Source: Rhizoctonia solani
Taxonomy: Eukaryota; Basidiomycota; Agaricomycetes; Cantharellales; Ceratobasidiaceae
NCBI RefSeq assembly: GCF_016906535.1
Contig: NC_057383.1
Coordinates: forward strand, 1,550,001-1,614,000
Direction: 5' to 3'
Length of the DNA: 64,000 nt
Position numbers and translations under genes: made by a program. Position 1 is the stretch's first letter. Every line of letters begins with the position of its first letter. This document shows, piece after piece, positions 37,140 to 47,944 of the stretch. A model generated the notes under the pieces. It was given only the letters and a program-made list of their open reading frames with translations, was not told the origin of the DNA and did not search any database.

Positions 37140-38472
37140 ATGCTGGGTCAATCTGCTCTGGGCTTCGTGTGTGTGGTTCTGTTAGGAGCCAATGGCGTTT
37201 TGGCGGCTCCCAAGTCTCTGAAAAATTTGGTCGCTTTCGGAGATTCATACACCGACAAGGTCAACGTTGGTGACGGTATGTGTAATGTAGCCGTGACGTT
37301 CCAGCAAAATAACCAATCTGGCTTCAAGGCGGAATCCCATGGCCGCTCTATGTCGAATCTTATTCCAACCGTACTGTTTCGGTTTATGACTTTGCACGCT
37401 CCGGAGGAACTTGCTCTAACAAGATTACACCCCGCCCTTTCCCACCTGTAATGGAAACTCAAGTTCCGACCTACACAGCGAATGTTACAACCAAGTCTGG
37501 GAATACACAAATCATTGGCCCAAATGGAACCTACGTCCCACTAGCCAGCAAAGATACCTTGTATTCCATCTGGATTGGTGGGTGCAATTTATTCATATTC
37601 TGAATGCATCCTCATCACGTTTGCCTCCCGTCAGGTACAAACGACGTCGGTGCGGTAAGACCCATGATTTTATAGATCTTGAAGGGAAAATCCTAATGAG
37701 CGAAAAGGGCGCACTTTTGACCGACCCTCTCCCGGGTATCTCGATCGTAAACACCACATCGTGCGTGTTTGATTGGATGAAGGCGCTGTACGACCAAGGA
37801 GCTCGCAACTTTTTGCTGCAGAACGTGAGCTCCCAACACCCTTCCCTCCTGCATAACGTTCAGATTGAAATCGACTTTTCTTTCATTATTATAGATGGTC
37901 CCGCTTCACCTTGCTCCCATGTACGCCGCAGATGGGTATCCCACCAAGTTCTGGAGTGCACCGCATAACCAGACCGAGTGGAGCATCCTTATGGCTGAGT
38001 TGGTTCGTTCCGGAAATGAGCTCTGGGCGCTTCGTACCAAGTACATTGCTCCTTCTTTGTTCCCGGGTGCACGCATCGGTAGGTCTTCATCTCAACTGCA
38101 CGATATGATGTGCTGAATGCTTCTGAACGCAGGGCTATTTGATTCATATGGCCTATTTTTGGATATTTACAATAACCCGGCTAAATACCTCGTTGGGCCG
38201 ACATACAACGTGAAGGATGTGGTCAACGCGTGTAAATTCCCATACGATAACGGCACTCTTGTATGCAATACCCAACCCCAATCCAAGAGGGACTCATATC
38301 TCTGGTAAGTGTTTGTATAGTTTTATCCCTGTAGTTTGAGTCTAACACATATCTTCCCAGGTGGGACGAACTGCATCCTTCTGAGCAGGCAAATCGCGTC
38401 GTCGCACGTCATATCTTGAACGTTCTCAAGGGCCAGAGCGACCCATGGGTCTCCTGGTATGGTGCAAAATAA
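37140..38472 (+). CDS. Secreted SGNH/GDSL esterase (CE16-like), copy 1
   Basis: Acetyl esterase of the SGNH hydrolase superfamily, probably removing acetyl groups from plant cell-wall oligosaccharides (CE16 assignment by overall likeness). Signal peptide MLGQSALGFVCVVLLGANGV. Block I NLVAFGDSYTD holds the nucleophile Ser, FARSGGT the oxyanion Gly, IWIGTNDVG the Asn, and WWDELHPSEQ the Asp and His. The first intron (donor GTATGT at 37277) joins GDG to GIPWPLYVESYSN. Further introns follow at about 37577, 37655, 37825, 38079 and 38307. Stop TAA 38470-38472. Several N-glycosylation sequons (NRT, NVT, NGT, NTT, NQT). All catalytic residues are present and the frame is intact, so this is the functional member of the tandem pair. 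Confidence 0.92.
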
Positions 38473-38596
38473 GCTATGAGCGCTCTTTTATTTGGGTACT
38501 TTGGCCGATTGGCTTACTTGTTAGCGTTACGTCAATATTTGTACCAAATGGTCATTAATCAATATTGCGTAGATGCTTGTTGAACCATGAATGCAG

Positions 38597-38742
38597 TACA
38601 GTCAACTCTCTTGGCTCGCAAGTTGATGATGCAATTTTGCGCTAAAACTGAATTTACCCCGCGCCCTATTTAGCTCTAAGCAATTCACTTGCTGTCAATC
38701 AATTGCGGTTGTGGAGGCTTCCAGTAGAGGGAGTTGACTGTA
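38597..38742. mobile_element. 146-bp mariner-like MITE
   Basis: Ends are TA plus CAGTCAACTCTCT on the left and, reverse-complemented, TA plus CAGTCAACTCCCT on the right: 12 of 13 terminal bases match. The TA at each outer edge fits the TA target duplication of Tc1/mariner elements, whose termini commonly start CAGT. No coding capacity. It sits exactly between the two tandem esterase genes. Confidence 0.7.
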
Positions 38743-39020
38743 GCTCACATCTTGTCATTCTCGGGTCGCACTCCTTTTGAGGCATCAAGATTGATACCCC
38801 GAGTAGCAAGTATATTGCACCGGTCTACAGCCTAGGTTCGATCACCAACCCTAAGTGGCGTATAAGATGTAGGCTTAAGTCTACATTGCACCCTGATCTT
38901 ACTCGTTTCCGGGAGCTTGGTAGTGACTGCCCTGCTGTTTTTGGCGTTCTTGTTCACCCATCATTTTCCCTACTTATACTTTGAGCTCAAACCATCCCTC
39001 TCGTCTCCCTCGCTTCTGAA

Positions 39021-40309
39021 ATGCCAGGAAAACACCCCAATGTCTGCCTCACCAAAGCACTCACACTGGGAGCAGCTTTGATATGTCACATCGACGCTGT
39101 GAAGGCGGGGTTTCCATCCATCAAGAACCTGGTGACTTTTGGAGACTCATTTATGGATGAGTTTGGTATCGGTAGTGGTACGTCTATTTTTCGAGGTTTA
39201 TTTTTCAGACACATTGAGCCTGTCAGTGTGCTAGGAGGAAATTCATGGCCGACATACGTGGCTCAATACTCTAACCATAGCATATCAATATACAATTTCG
39301 CTCGTGGGGGCGGTACTTGTTCAAACAAGTTGACTCCTCGAGTTTGACCGGACGTACTGGGCTCACAAATACCAGCCTACAATGCCAATGTAACCCACGA
39401 GTACGATGGAGTTACATACATCAAATCACCAGAAAGTGGAGATTACGTCCCTCTCATCACCGAAGAGACCATGATGTCTATTTGGATTGGTACAAACGAT
39501 GTTGGTCAGTAGCTATGATGGCCTTTGCAACTGAATCTAAATTCACATCCCACACCCAGGCTACGATTCACTTTTGATGAACCCTCAAGAGGGCGTGTCA
39601 GTCGTAAATACAACTGCGTGTGTACTTGATTGGATGAAGGTACTGTATGATCAGGGTATGCGTAACTTCTTGCTACAGAATGTAAGTCGAGGCAACTTGT
39701 ATATATACTAATAATTAACACAATTGTCCAGATGATCCCTCTCTACCGAGCGCCCTTTTACTCGCCGGATGGGTATAATAACAAGTACTGGAATGTACCG
39801 CATAATCAAACCGAATGGAGCATTTTAATGGCTGAAATGGTTCAAGCTAGCAACGAGTTGTATGCACTACGGACAAAGTACATTGCCCCTTCACAATTCC
39901 CGGGAGCACGGATCGGTTAGTTTTCATATAACGAACAATATGGACATTCTAATAGTAGCACTTAGGCTTGTTTGATTCGTTTGGGTTATTCAACGACATA
40001 TATAATAACCCATGGAAATATCTGGTCGGTCCCGATTACAACGTGAAGGATGCAATCAATGCATGTCGATATCCCGAAGGAAGCTCGGAACTGATTTGCG
40101 TAAATCAGCCACCAGAAGTACACGACTCGTTTCTTTGGTAAGTTGTACCAGGGCGTAAGTAAATGGTTAATGCTAAGCCTGGATGATCCAGGTGGGACGA
40201 GATCCATCCTTCGGAACAGACAAACCGTGTTATCGCTCGCCATCTGTTGGCAGCTTTGAAAGGCACGAGTCCCTTTGTATCTTGGTACGGGTCCGTGTAT
40301 GCGTCCTGA
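39021..40309 (+). pseudogene. SGNH/GDSL esterase (CE16-like), copy 2, with in-frame TGA
   Basis: Tandem paralogue of the gene at 37140 with the same exon pattern. Signal-like N terminus MPGKHPNVCLTKALTLGAAL, then NLVTFGDSFMD (Ser), FARGGGTCSNK (Gly), IWIGTNDVG (Asn), MIPLYRAPFYSPDGYNNKYW and WWDEIHPSEQ (Asp, His). Ends YGSVYAS at TGA 40307-40309. At 39345-39347 the frame reads CGA GTT TGA CCG. Copy 1 has Phe at this point (PRPFPP), and reading resumes in the same frame with PDVLGSQIPAYNANVT. No intron can remove the stop. All catalytic residues survive, so this is either a very young pseudogene, a base error, or a stop-readthrough case. Confidence 0.75.
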
Positions 40310-40489
40310 ACACGTGAATCCACAAGTTTTATTCCCCTGATGAGATAATTCTGTAGTCAGAGGGAAGTCGGTCCTTTTCTAATCAGGTGCTTGTATGTAT
40401 ATGAATAGGCATATGATTCGAAGTTTCTACGTGATCCAAAAATCGAGAGTATATGTAAATGTATGCAGCATGCAGTTATTTAGTACAGG

Positions 40490-42989
40490 CGAACAGCGTC
40501 AACAACAACGTTCGGGGACCTGTGAAGGGTGTTAGTGAATGTATATAGGTTTTGTTGGAAGTAAATACGAACAAGTACTGTGTTCCAGAAGAACCTGAGA
40601 TAACGGTGATAGTCATCACGTTTACTGCACTCGAAATCAAGACACCAGAAGCTAGAAAAAAATGATTAACAGGTATCCATCATTATGCCAAAAAAAGCGG
40701 CTTACGAATGCTAACGGTGTACCGGGTGTTCTACGGAATAATCAAGTCAATCTACTAAGTTCAACAACTGAGCCTTGTGGGAGACATACATTGCCACGCC
40801 ATGTGCCTCGGGTTACGCCACGGCTGTCAGGTTGGCTAGGAGCCGGGGGAGCAGGTCCAGTCCAGCCATTGATCGTGACTTGCGGACGTCCACCTAAGTA
40901 CTTGATAATTGAGATACCTCAAAGTGGGATATTTCAGATCGACATACCGGCGAATGCAAGGGTAACACCTATTTCAAGAGTGCGAGCTCCGAGCTGAGAG
41001 CTGCTGAGTCCGAAACGCACGGTTACCGGACCAATATCCTTAAAGATCGCCATGGGGAAATATCCGATATCCTGCTGACCGACTGTGTAAGTGCGGAGCC
41101 ATTCGTGCATCCTAACGCAAGCTGGTTAGCTGTATATCAGAGTGAACATCAACATCGTGTGCTTACCTTTGATCTGAAGGGCTATTTTGGGTTTGGTAGA
41201 AGTATTGAATACATAAGTTGAATTGATATAATTAAAGGAAGTACTTACTGCATGGTCTCAATCATACTATGAATTAAGAATTAGTGGCAGACTCAAATAT
41301 AACATGTTTATTACTTACTCGGAATTTAGGAACCCTCGGGGTGTTCCGTCGAAATCACCGATCTGCCAAATGACGGTAGGGTTGGCTTCCTGAGACTGAA
41401 TGTTGTTGGTGATAGTGCCTCCGGCAGTAACCGTAACAGATTCAGTGGCGACAGCAAGCTCGCTCTTGTACACTAATTGCTCGAGTTAGTATGTATCGAT
41501 CTGCGTGGCAGATCTCGGACATACTGGTCATAGTGTAGGTTCCTGGTTTCATAGCCGGTGAGTAGAAGTTGCCGCTGGAATCGGCACGAGCCCTAAGAAC
41601 GGGGTTGAGGAAGGTGAATCTATCGTTGTACTGATCTAATGACCTACCAGTATTGTGAATTGGAGTTGGACCACCCGACGACAACCAAGTTAGCGAAGGC
41701 AGAGGGTGCACCACTTGCTTTTCCTTTTACATATCCGCGGCCAGAGGTAGGAACCCAGCCGGTAACTCCCATTCCATCCCAGAACGCTAAACCTATACCC
41801 CATCATACTCAGCCCTAAATAATGGGTTTAGTGAGAGTTCTATAACTCACTGATATCGGCCGAAGGAGCAGCTCCGGTGGTGAATTGGAGCAAGTAAGGA
41901 CCGTGTAAGCCCATGCGGTAAGACTCGGTCTGAGCATGGCCCGAGTTCATATAGAAATAGACTTCTTGTTGAGCGCCGCTTTGGTTGTCAATACTTTAAA
42001 TTATTCAGTTTAGCATCGCATATGAAATAACAGAGAAAGCGCTTACTCTCGGAAGAAGGGTCCTCCAGAGGAAGACTCGTAGCCAGTTCCGGGAATGACC
42101 ATGTATGCGCCAATATTCGAACCAGTGACCTGGCAAAAGGCATGGTTAATAAAATAAAAATATAGAAACTGCAACGAAACGGCATACTCCGTGAACTTTG
42201 TCATCGATGAATTGGCGCGAGGAGTAAACTAGAAATAACTATTAAAATGGATCATGTAGTCAGCGCAACTATTACTTACACTTCGAACGAGTTTGGCCGC
42301 TAACAACAAAGACATCGCTACCTTCGACGGTACTCGAAGAACCGGCAATTTTAGATGCTGTCGGTCCGTTAGGAAGAGTAGCAGCATTTAGGCGAGCAAT
42401 GAATCGCAGCTCTCCGACCGAAGGTTCCGCGGTGATACTTGAGTATGGCATTATAAGCTCTGAATCTACTATGAAGTAATGATTCACTTACTAGGTGGCC
42501 ATATGAATACCAGGGTTTTTGTACTGGGCAATATAGTAGCTAGGGGACATAATTAGCCAAGCCACACTTGAACTCAGGATTTCTCACTCACTGCGTCAAT
42601 GTGCTGGTCACGCATGGAATCTTGATGTAGTTACCAATTTTACTCCAAGTACAAGTTGCGCCAATTCCAGATGACTAGAAAATCGCATGAGTAACTAATT
42701 CAAGGCTGCGCAACTCAACTCACAATGTGGCTGCGCTTAGTTTGATCCTGAGCCTGAATACCATTGAACAACATGGAAGTAATATCACCGGAAGTCTTCT
42801 CAACTGGGGGCATATTAGTATGCGGCGGGTAACCCTACAGTCTCATCAATGACGAACCGGTAAAGACGAGACCACCCGCAGTGTCGACAATAAACGAGTT
42901 GCCAGACTCGGTCACTCCAAATGCCGCGAGGGCGGAGCGGCGAGATTAGCCAGAATAAAGGATGCCGATAATAGAGAACGGCTAAACAT
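40490..42989 (-). CDS. Rhamnogalacturonan lyase (PL4)
   Basis: Secreted polysaccharide lyase family 4 enzyme cleaving the rhamnogalacturonan I backbone of pectin by beta-elimination. Minus-strand order: AAFGVTESGNSFIVDTAGGL, VEKTSGDITSMLFNGIQAQD, SSGIGATCTWSKIGNYIKI, AEPSVGELRFIARLNAATLP, RQFIDDKVHGVTGSNIGAYM, GPFFREIDNQSGAQQEVYFY, GLHGPYLLQFTTGAAPSADI, LAFWDGMGVTGWVPTSGRGY, a fibronectin-III-like middle part, and the carbohydrate-binding-like C terminus ending NVVVDAVRLY at TAA 40490. About 12 short introns. The start is a problem. ATG 42989 gives a fine signal peptide (MFSRSLLSASFILANLAA), but one base is out of frame before ALAAFGVTES, so an indel is likely near 42935. Confidence 0.88.
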
Positions 42990-44183
42990 AGCTCGAAAAT
43001 AGGAGAGTGAGATTTGGCCTGAGGCTTGGCTATGTGTCCGACTATATACACTGATGCGCAATCCGGGCCGCCGAGAACGCTTGGATGTTCCGATAGCGTT
43101 CTAATCCTATTGGAACAGCGAGTTACTAGGTGTGATTATATCTCCACGGGGAGGCTGCAGCGGGAATCCAAATTGTATCATAAAGCAATGTTGAACCGAT
43201 GCAAAGAACGGCTGTATATTGTCAAAAGGAAATTGAGAATCATATGGTGAGCTTCATAGGCTCGTCACGAGAGCACGGTTACTAGGCAGGTTTAACATGT
43301 AAGCTGATGAAATGCCCGCTGACACGGATAATTAGACGTGCAACACCGAGTTTTCGCCAGAGACTTCCAATTTAACAAATAAGGCTAATCAAAATTGCAA
43401 GAAGGACGCACTGTAGTAGACCACGCGGGATTTTGGTGCATATCTACTCGATGGCCGTGTCAGTGTCGTGCCTAATCAAGTCTCGACCAACGCTTCAAAG
43501 CGTATGGCCGTGGCCCCCAAGAGGTAAGTGGTAGGGCTGGTGGTAAACAGTCTATTCTCCCATTGGATATATTGGTGGTATTTTGAGGAAGGCGTTGAAA
43601 ACCCTATGATAAGCATGCTGAAGGAGCGTGGGTTCTGGTCGGAAGGCCGTTCCGGGTAACCGAAGATAGTATCATTTGGAGATAATGATAGAATGCCGAT
43701 TCTGGCAACCTCAAAGAGCAATTATTCTATTGCAAGGCGTTTGTAAGGAAGACATTGATGGATAAGCAAAGGATATGGGATCATCACGTGTCTTCAATCC
43801 TGATTGCAGGGCCAATTATGGCAATGTACAAGTACACAATGATATGAATTCTAGCCAATCCCATTAAATTCACCATTGCCTTCAATAGCCCAGCTCTTAT
43901 TCATGGATTGGTTCTTTCGACAAATTCATAACTAACTCTATTTACTGAAAACGCATTTGCGCAAGGTAAGAATTGCATTGGTGTCTTATTAGCTTGAAAA
44001 CAGCCTACGAAATATCTACCAGGCCTTACTTCATTTCTTGAGATTCATAACCGTAGTTTCTGGCGCTCTCCTGAATTAGTAAGCATTATGGGGAACCATA
44101 AAATGTGCGTCGCCTATCGTAATCGTTCAGAGATAGCCTGCCTATTTCAACTTGGTACCATCAAATGGCTCATTGAGGGCTGG
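42990..44183. other. Intergenic, about 1.2 kb
   Basis: Upstream of the PL4 gene, ending at the SEC11 relic. No supported gene. Weak ORFs on both strands without family features. Confidence 0.4.
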
Positions 44184-44444
44184 AGCGGCTCGACAGAACC
44201 TGCATTTTACCAATATCGGGCAAACATTCTATTCTTCCTGGTGACATGATTCCAATTGCTCACCGTATTGTTGAGACATATGGTCAGTAAGCCAGCATCC
44301 ACGAAGTTCTGTGTTTGCTGGCGAGTGTTTCAGAACATACGCTTGTTAACGGAGTTCAACTCTTCCAATGAATCAGCTGTTACTTACGAAGAGGATAAAA
44401 ATCTTGAGGATAATTTATATTATACAAAGTTCTTGGGTGGATAG
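44184..44444 (+). pseudogene. Relic of a SEC11 signal-peptidase gene
   Basis: Encodes SGSTEPAFYQYRANILFF, then, one frame on, DMIPIAHRIVETYGQ followed by GTAAG. This mirrors [18 protein letters not shown] and [14 protein letters not shown] plus GTAAG of the intact SEC11 at 44963. Further along, TYEEDKNLEDNLYYTKFLG matches [20 protein letters not shown] in spacing. The first exon, the catalytic-loop Met and the C terminus are missing or changed, and the frame is broken. It lies about 0.8 kb upstream of the true gene in the same orientation, so it is a decayed tandem duplicate. Confidence 0.75.
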
Positions 44445-44962
44445 AGAGGACGCATGTTATTAGCAAGGTCCAGAGGTACGTTGGGATAGTTTGTTGTGCG
44501 ACCCCACCAATACACGAGCTTGTATGTTCTTGCTATACATAGATTATACCTCGATGGTCTTGATAGGTTGACCCTAGCTGATTGAATATTGGGAATCCTG
44601 TCGAACAAAAGGCATGTAGAACGAGAACCAAATCTTTGAGTCATGCTCTTAGTCAATTCGGGGTCAATAGAATCTACGTAAAGATAAAATACACGTAGAT
44701 GAATATGAGCCCCATTCAATGATGTATCACCGAATGTTTTACGACAAAATTCCGCTTTATCTATGCACTGGTTTAAAGTAGTCGCTAACCATCTTGGCGT
44801 TGATTAAATGCACGCTACGCTCGTGAGTATCGGTCACGTGAACTTTTGAGCGTTTAAGCTCTTGTGCTACGACGTGTCCATCACAGCGACCAGCACACCC
44901 CCCAAATATTTCTTTTCGTATTCGCTCGATCTTGCATTATTTACGGTCGATAAAAATTAACG

Positions 44963-45774
44963 ATGTTTCAAGATGAAATTAAAACACTTAAGAGACTGGG
45001 GGTGCGAGCTGTGAGTATCGCTTCTTCACAAGCTCAAATGGGAGTTAAACTATCGTCCAGGTGTTGCTTCAAATAATGAATTTCGCTATGGTTATTTCTA
45101 CTGGGTTGATGGTGTGGAAGGGTCTGGGATTAGCTACAAATACCGAAAGTCCTATTGTAGTCGTGCTAAGGTACGTTTATATTGTACTATCGTTATTTTT
45201 GGAAGCTAACTATGTGCTAGTGGGTCTATGGAACCCGCCTTTTACCGTGGCGATCTTTTGTTCCTGACCAACTTCCCGAACGTACCGTACCAGATTGGAG
45301 ATATTACGGTATACAAGATTCCCGGCCAAGATATTCCAATTGTGCACCGAGTCCTTGAAACCCATACCCAGTAAGTGTAACATGTCTTTTCTGGATGATT
45401 TTTTCTGACAACGAATACAGAAATGCATCACTACCCACCGAGCAGCTTTTGTTGACAAAGGGCGACAATAATTCGCTCGATGACATTGAGCTCTACCGAG
45501 GTTTGCGATGGCTAGAGCGTAAACATATCGTCGGCAAGGTTCAAGGGTAAGTAATGGGTCGACAAAACGATGCAGAAGAACCTGGATTTAACGCATGAAT
45601 CACTTAGGTTCTTGCCTTACGTAGGATATGCTACGATTGCGATGGTAGGATTGTTTGGCTTTTCTTCGTTTTTAACTCGCGCTGACACTGTTTAAATACA
45701 GAACGATTTCCCACAATTGAAGTATGCATTGCTTGGAGGACTGGGCTTGATGGCTTTGATTCAACGGGAATAGT
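44963..45774 (+). CDS. SEC11: Signal peptidase complex catalytic subunit SEC11
   Basis: ER type I signal peptidase that cleaves signal peptides of secretory proteins. It starts [16 protein letters not shown] and has an N-terminal transmembrane segment ([15 protein letters not shown]). Box [13 protein letters not shown] (catalytic Ser) is formed across the intron at about 45172-45219. VHRVLETH carries the catalytic His and [11 protein letters not shown] the acidic partner region. [20 protein letters not shown] and a C-terminal hydrophobic segment follow, then stop TAG 45772-45774. Six exons, about 180 residues, the normal length. Convergent with ISD11, whose stop lies about 165 nt downstream. 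Confidence 0.95.
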
Positions 45775-45941
45775 GGTATTCGGTTGTTCATATTGGATTA
45801 GAGTGCATTCAAAATCAATGCAATGAGAAATGAAGGCAACTGCCTCATTCATATGATATTCCCACTGACGAACATCTATCGTCTATAAGGATGTGACTGA
45901 AACAAACTGACTGGGAAGTAACTCACTGTGGCCAATTAGGT

Positions 45942-46263
45942 TAGACAGGTTGTCCACCCCCTCCGACAGAGGCTTCTACACCAGCTCCGCCACCACCCAC
46001 GATAGGCCTCCTCTCTACGACTAGTCTAGGACCCTCATATAGTCTGTTTACGATCGCGCATCGCTTCAGGACTTCGAGTTCCTTCAAGCCGGTGTGGTAG
46101 AAGGCCTTGATCTGCGCTGGATCTTTTCATTGACATGCTCATGAAATTGTGTCCTAGTTCTTCGTAGGAAATAATTCCTGAAGTTGTATGAGGAAAAGGA
46201 TCGCGATGTCCTGATCAGAGAACCATATAATGAGAGTATTTGAGCACGGGATGGTGTAGACAT
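45942..46263 (-). CDS. ISD11: ISD11/LYRM4-like iron-sulfur assembly protein, one-base frame break
   Basis: Mitochondrial LYR-motif protein that stabilises the cysteine desulfurase Nfs1. Minus strand, intronless, starting MSTPSRAQILSLYGSLIRTS at 46263, then SFSSYNFRNYFLRRTRTQFH. The second half, DPAQIKAFYHTGLKELEVLK and AIVNRLYEGPRLVVE, is in the next frame and ends GGGGQPV at TAA 45942. The switch falls in the run GAAAAGATCC at about 46128: one extra A would give the expected KDPAQI. The span of 322 nt is one base short of a multiple of three. With the base restored the length (about 107 residues) is normal for ISD11 plus a Gly-rich tail. Because the gene is essential in fungi, a consensus error is more likely than a pseudogene. 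Confidence 0.85.
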
Positions 46264-46535
46264 ATTAGTGATCGTGGCCGAGTGTGAGGATCACCTGTTG
46301 TCACGTGGATGGATGACAAATACCACTCGATCCCTAAAATAAGAAAATAAATTGATTAACTGTTCACCCAACTAGTGACGTCACGAGTGCCTCTCCAACC
46401 CTGTCATCAGCGACGACTGGAGAGTTTAAAGCCAACCTCGGCCTTCGAAACAAACCACCCGCAGCCCCTTTCTTGAATCCGAACCACATCCTTCTCTGCG
46501 CTCTCCATCGTTGGCCTTGTACGACCAAACTAAGC
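46264..46535. promoter_or_regulatory. Divergent promoter between ISD11 and a membrane-protein gene
   Basis: Only 272 nt separate the two start codons. It contains CACGTG at about 46301-46306 and a TGACGTCA palindrome at about 46377-46384. No TATA box obvious on either side. Shared regulation is inferred from the spacing only. Confidence 0.4.
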
Positions 46536-47625
46536 ATGTGCGTTACTTCAATCGAGACTTTACGTATGGATATTTATTTAGGTCTGCAAGTTCTCACGCC
46601 GCTCTCCGTACTCATCAATGTGGCGGCGAACCTAGTGTGCGCTTTGGTGATTAGCCCAAGCATGGCTGACATCATGGACCTATTCCCGAACGGAATGACT
46701 CCTAAAACCGAGATGGTCGGGTTCTATATGACTGTTGTTTACGTACTTCTTATCGGATTCTGTGTACTCTTGATAACCGCTAGAAATACCGAGACCAAGG
46801 TGAGTCGAGGTCTATCAAAGTCAGTCAGGAATGATTGCTTACGAGCGTATAGGAAACACTTGTCAATGGCGTTGGGCTACGGCTTGTAGTAGTGAATTGG
46901 TTGATGACCGCCTGGGCTGCGCTGTGGGCACTTCAGCTCTTTATCCCATCCACGATCGTTTTAGGCATTGTGGCCTTGCTGCTTGGATGGATAATGTTCT
47001 CTCTGGTCTGGTATACTCCTGGAGGCCCCTTGACACGACCTTTCGATAGCCTTTTTATCCATTCACCACTGAAACTTTGGTTCCTAATTACTTTGACTTT
47101 GGATTTCCCGCTAAGTCTCTTTATCGCTTTGGAATGGAATTATCCTTACACCCGTGAGTATCTAATTATACTGATAAAGAAATTTGTTGATCCCCCGATA
47201 GGACCCGATATGTATGCTCGCAAGCAGTGGGAGGCGTTCGCGTTCATCGTAAGCATGCATGCGGCTGGGGTACTTTGGGTCTTCTTCCGTCAGGACCTTA
47301 CTATTACTATTGGGGGACTCTGGATTGTACTGTCGATATTGCTTCGACGCCCTAAGGGTGCTCCAGTCTTCGTAAGTCGTAGTCATCTTAAAAATGCAAC
47401 TGCGATTAACATCCCCTTTAGGCTGCGCTCATTATATTCGCTGTTTTGTACCCTCTTACGTATATCTCGACCATGGCCTGGAAGCGGTTGAGGAGACACG
47501 AAGAAAATCAAGGACGCATCGCTCTTCCCCCTGATGAGGAAGAGTCTGTTGAAGGAAATCACTATCCAAACGGAAATGGCACTCAAGAAGATGCCGCAGT
47601 ATGGGGAGGCGAAGAGCGGCGCTAA
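46536..47625 (+). CDS. Multi-pass membrane protein, unknown
   Basis: Starts MCVTSIETLRMDIYLGLQVL. A later start at Met11 or a short upstream exon are possible, since GTGCGT..TTTAG at 46538-46581 could itself be an intron. Three further introns lie at about 46801-46852, 47154-47202 and 47372-47422. About eight hydrophobic segments can be counted, for example LTPLSVLINVAANLVCALVI, GFYMTVVYVLLIGFCVLLI, VVVNWLMTAWAALWALQLF, IVLGIVALLLGWIMFSLVWY and AALIIFAVLYPLTYISTM. The C-terminal tail is cytosolic-looking, charged (KRLRRHEENQGR...DEEE), and ends GGEERR at TAA 47625. It may belong to a fungal family of unknown function; I do not recognise a transporter motif. Confidence 0.75.
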
Positions 47626-47944
47626 ATCTTTGGAGACGGGTTGATTTGTTTGGTCTTTTACTGTTGATCCTGGTAGATACGGATACGAGTCTATATCTCT
47701 TTGGAATCTTAAACCTGTATTACTATGTTGTTGTCTCAGACTATATACACGCATTTACTCATCAACTTCACGGACCACGCAACTCTTGCACTTGCAGCTT
47801 TCGTTATTGAATTGATTCCAATTGTAGAGGCGCATTCAGGTGGAGCCACACGTGATGTTAGCCACACGGCAATCAACAAAGCCTTGGTACTGGATGGGAC
47901 CAAAGAAAGCGAGCAGGCCACCAGCCACATACTCGACGACCACT

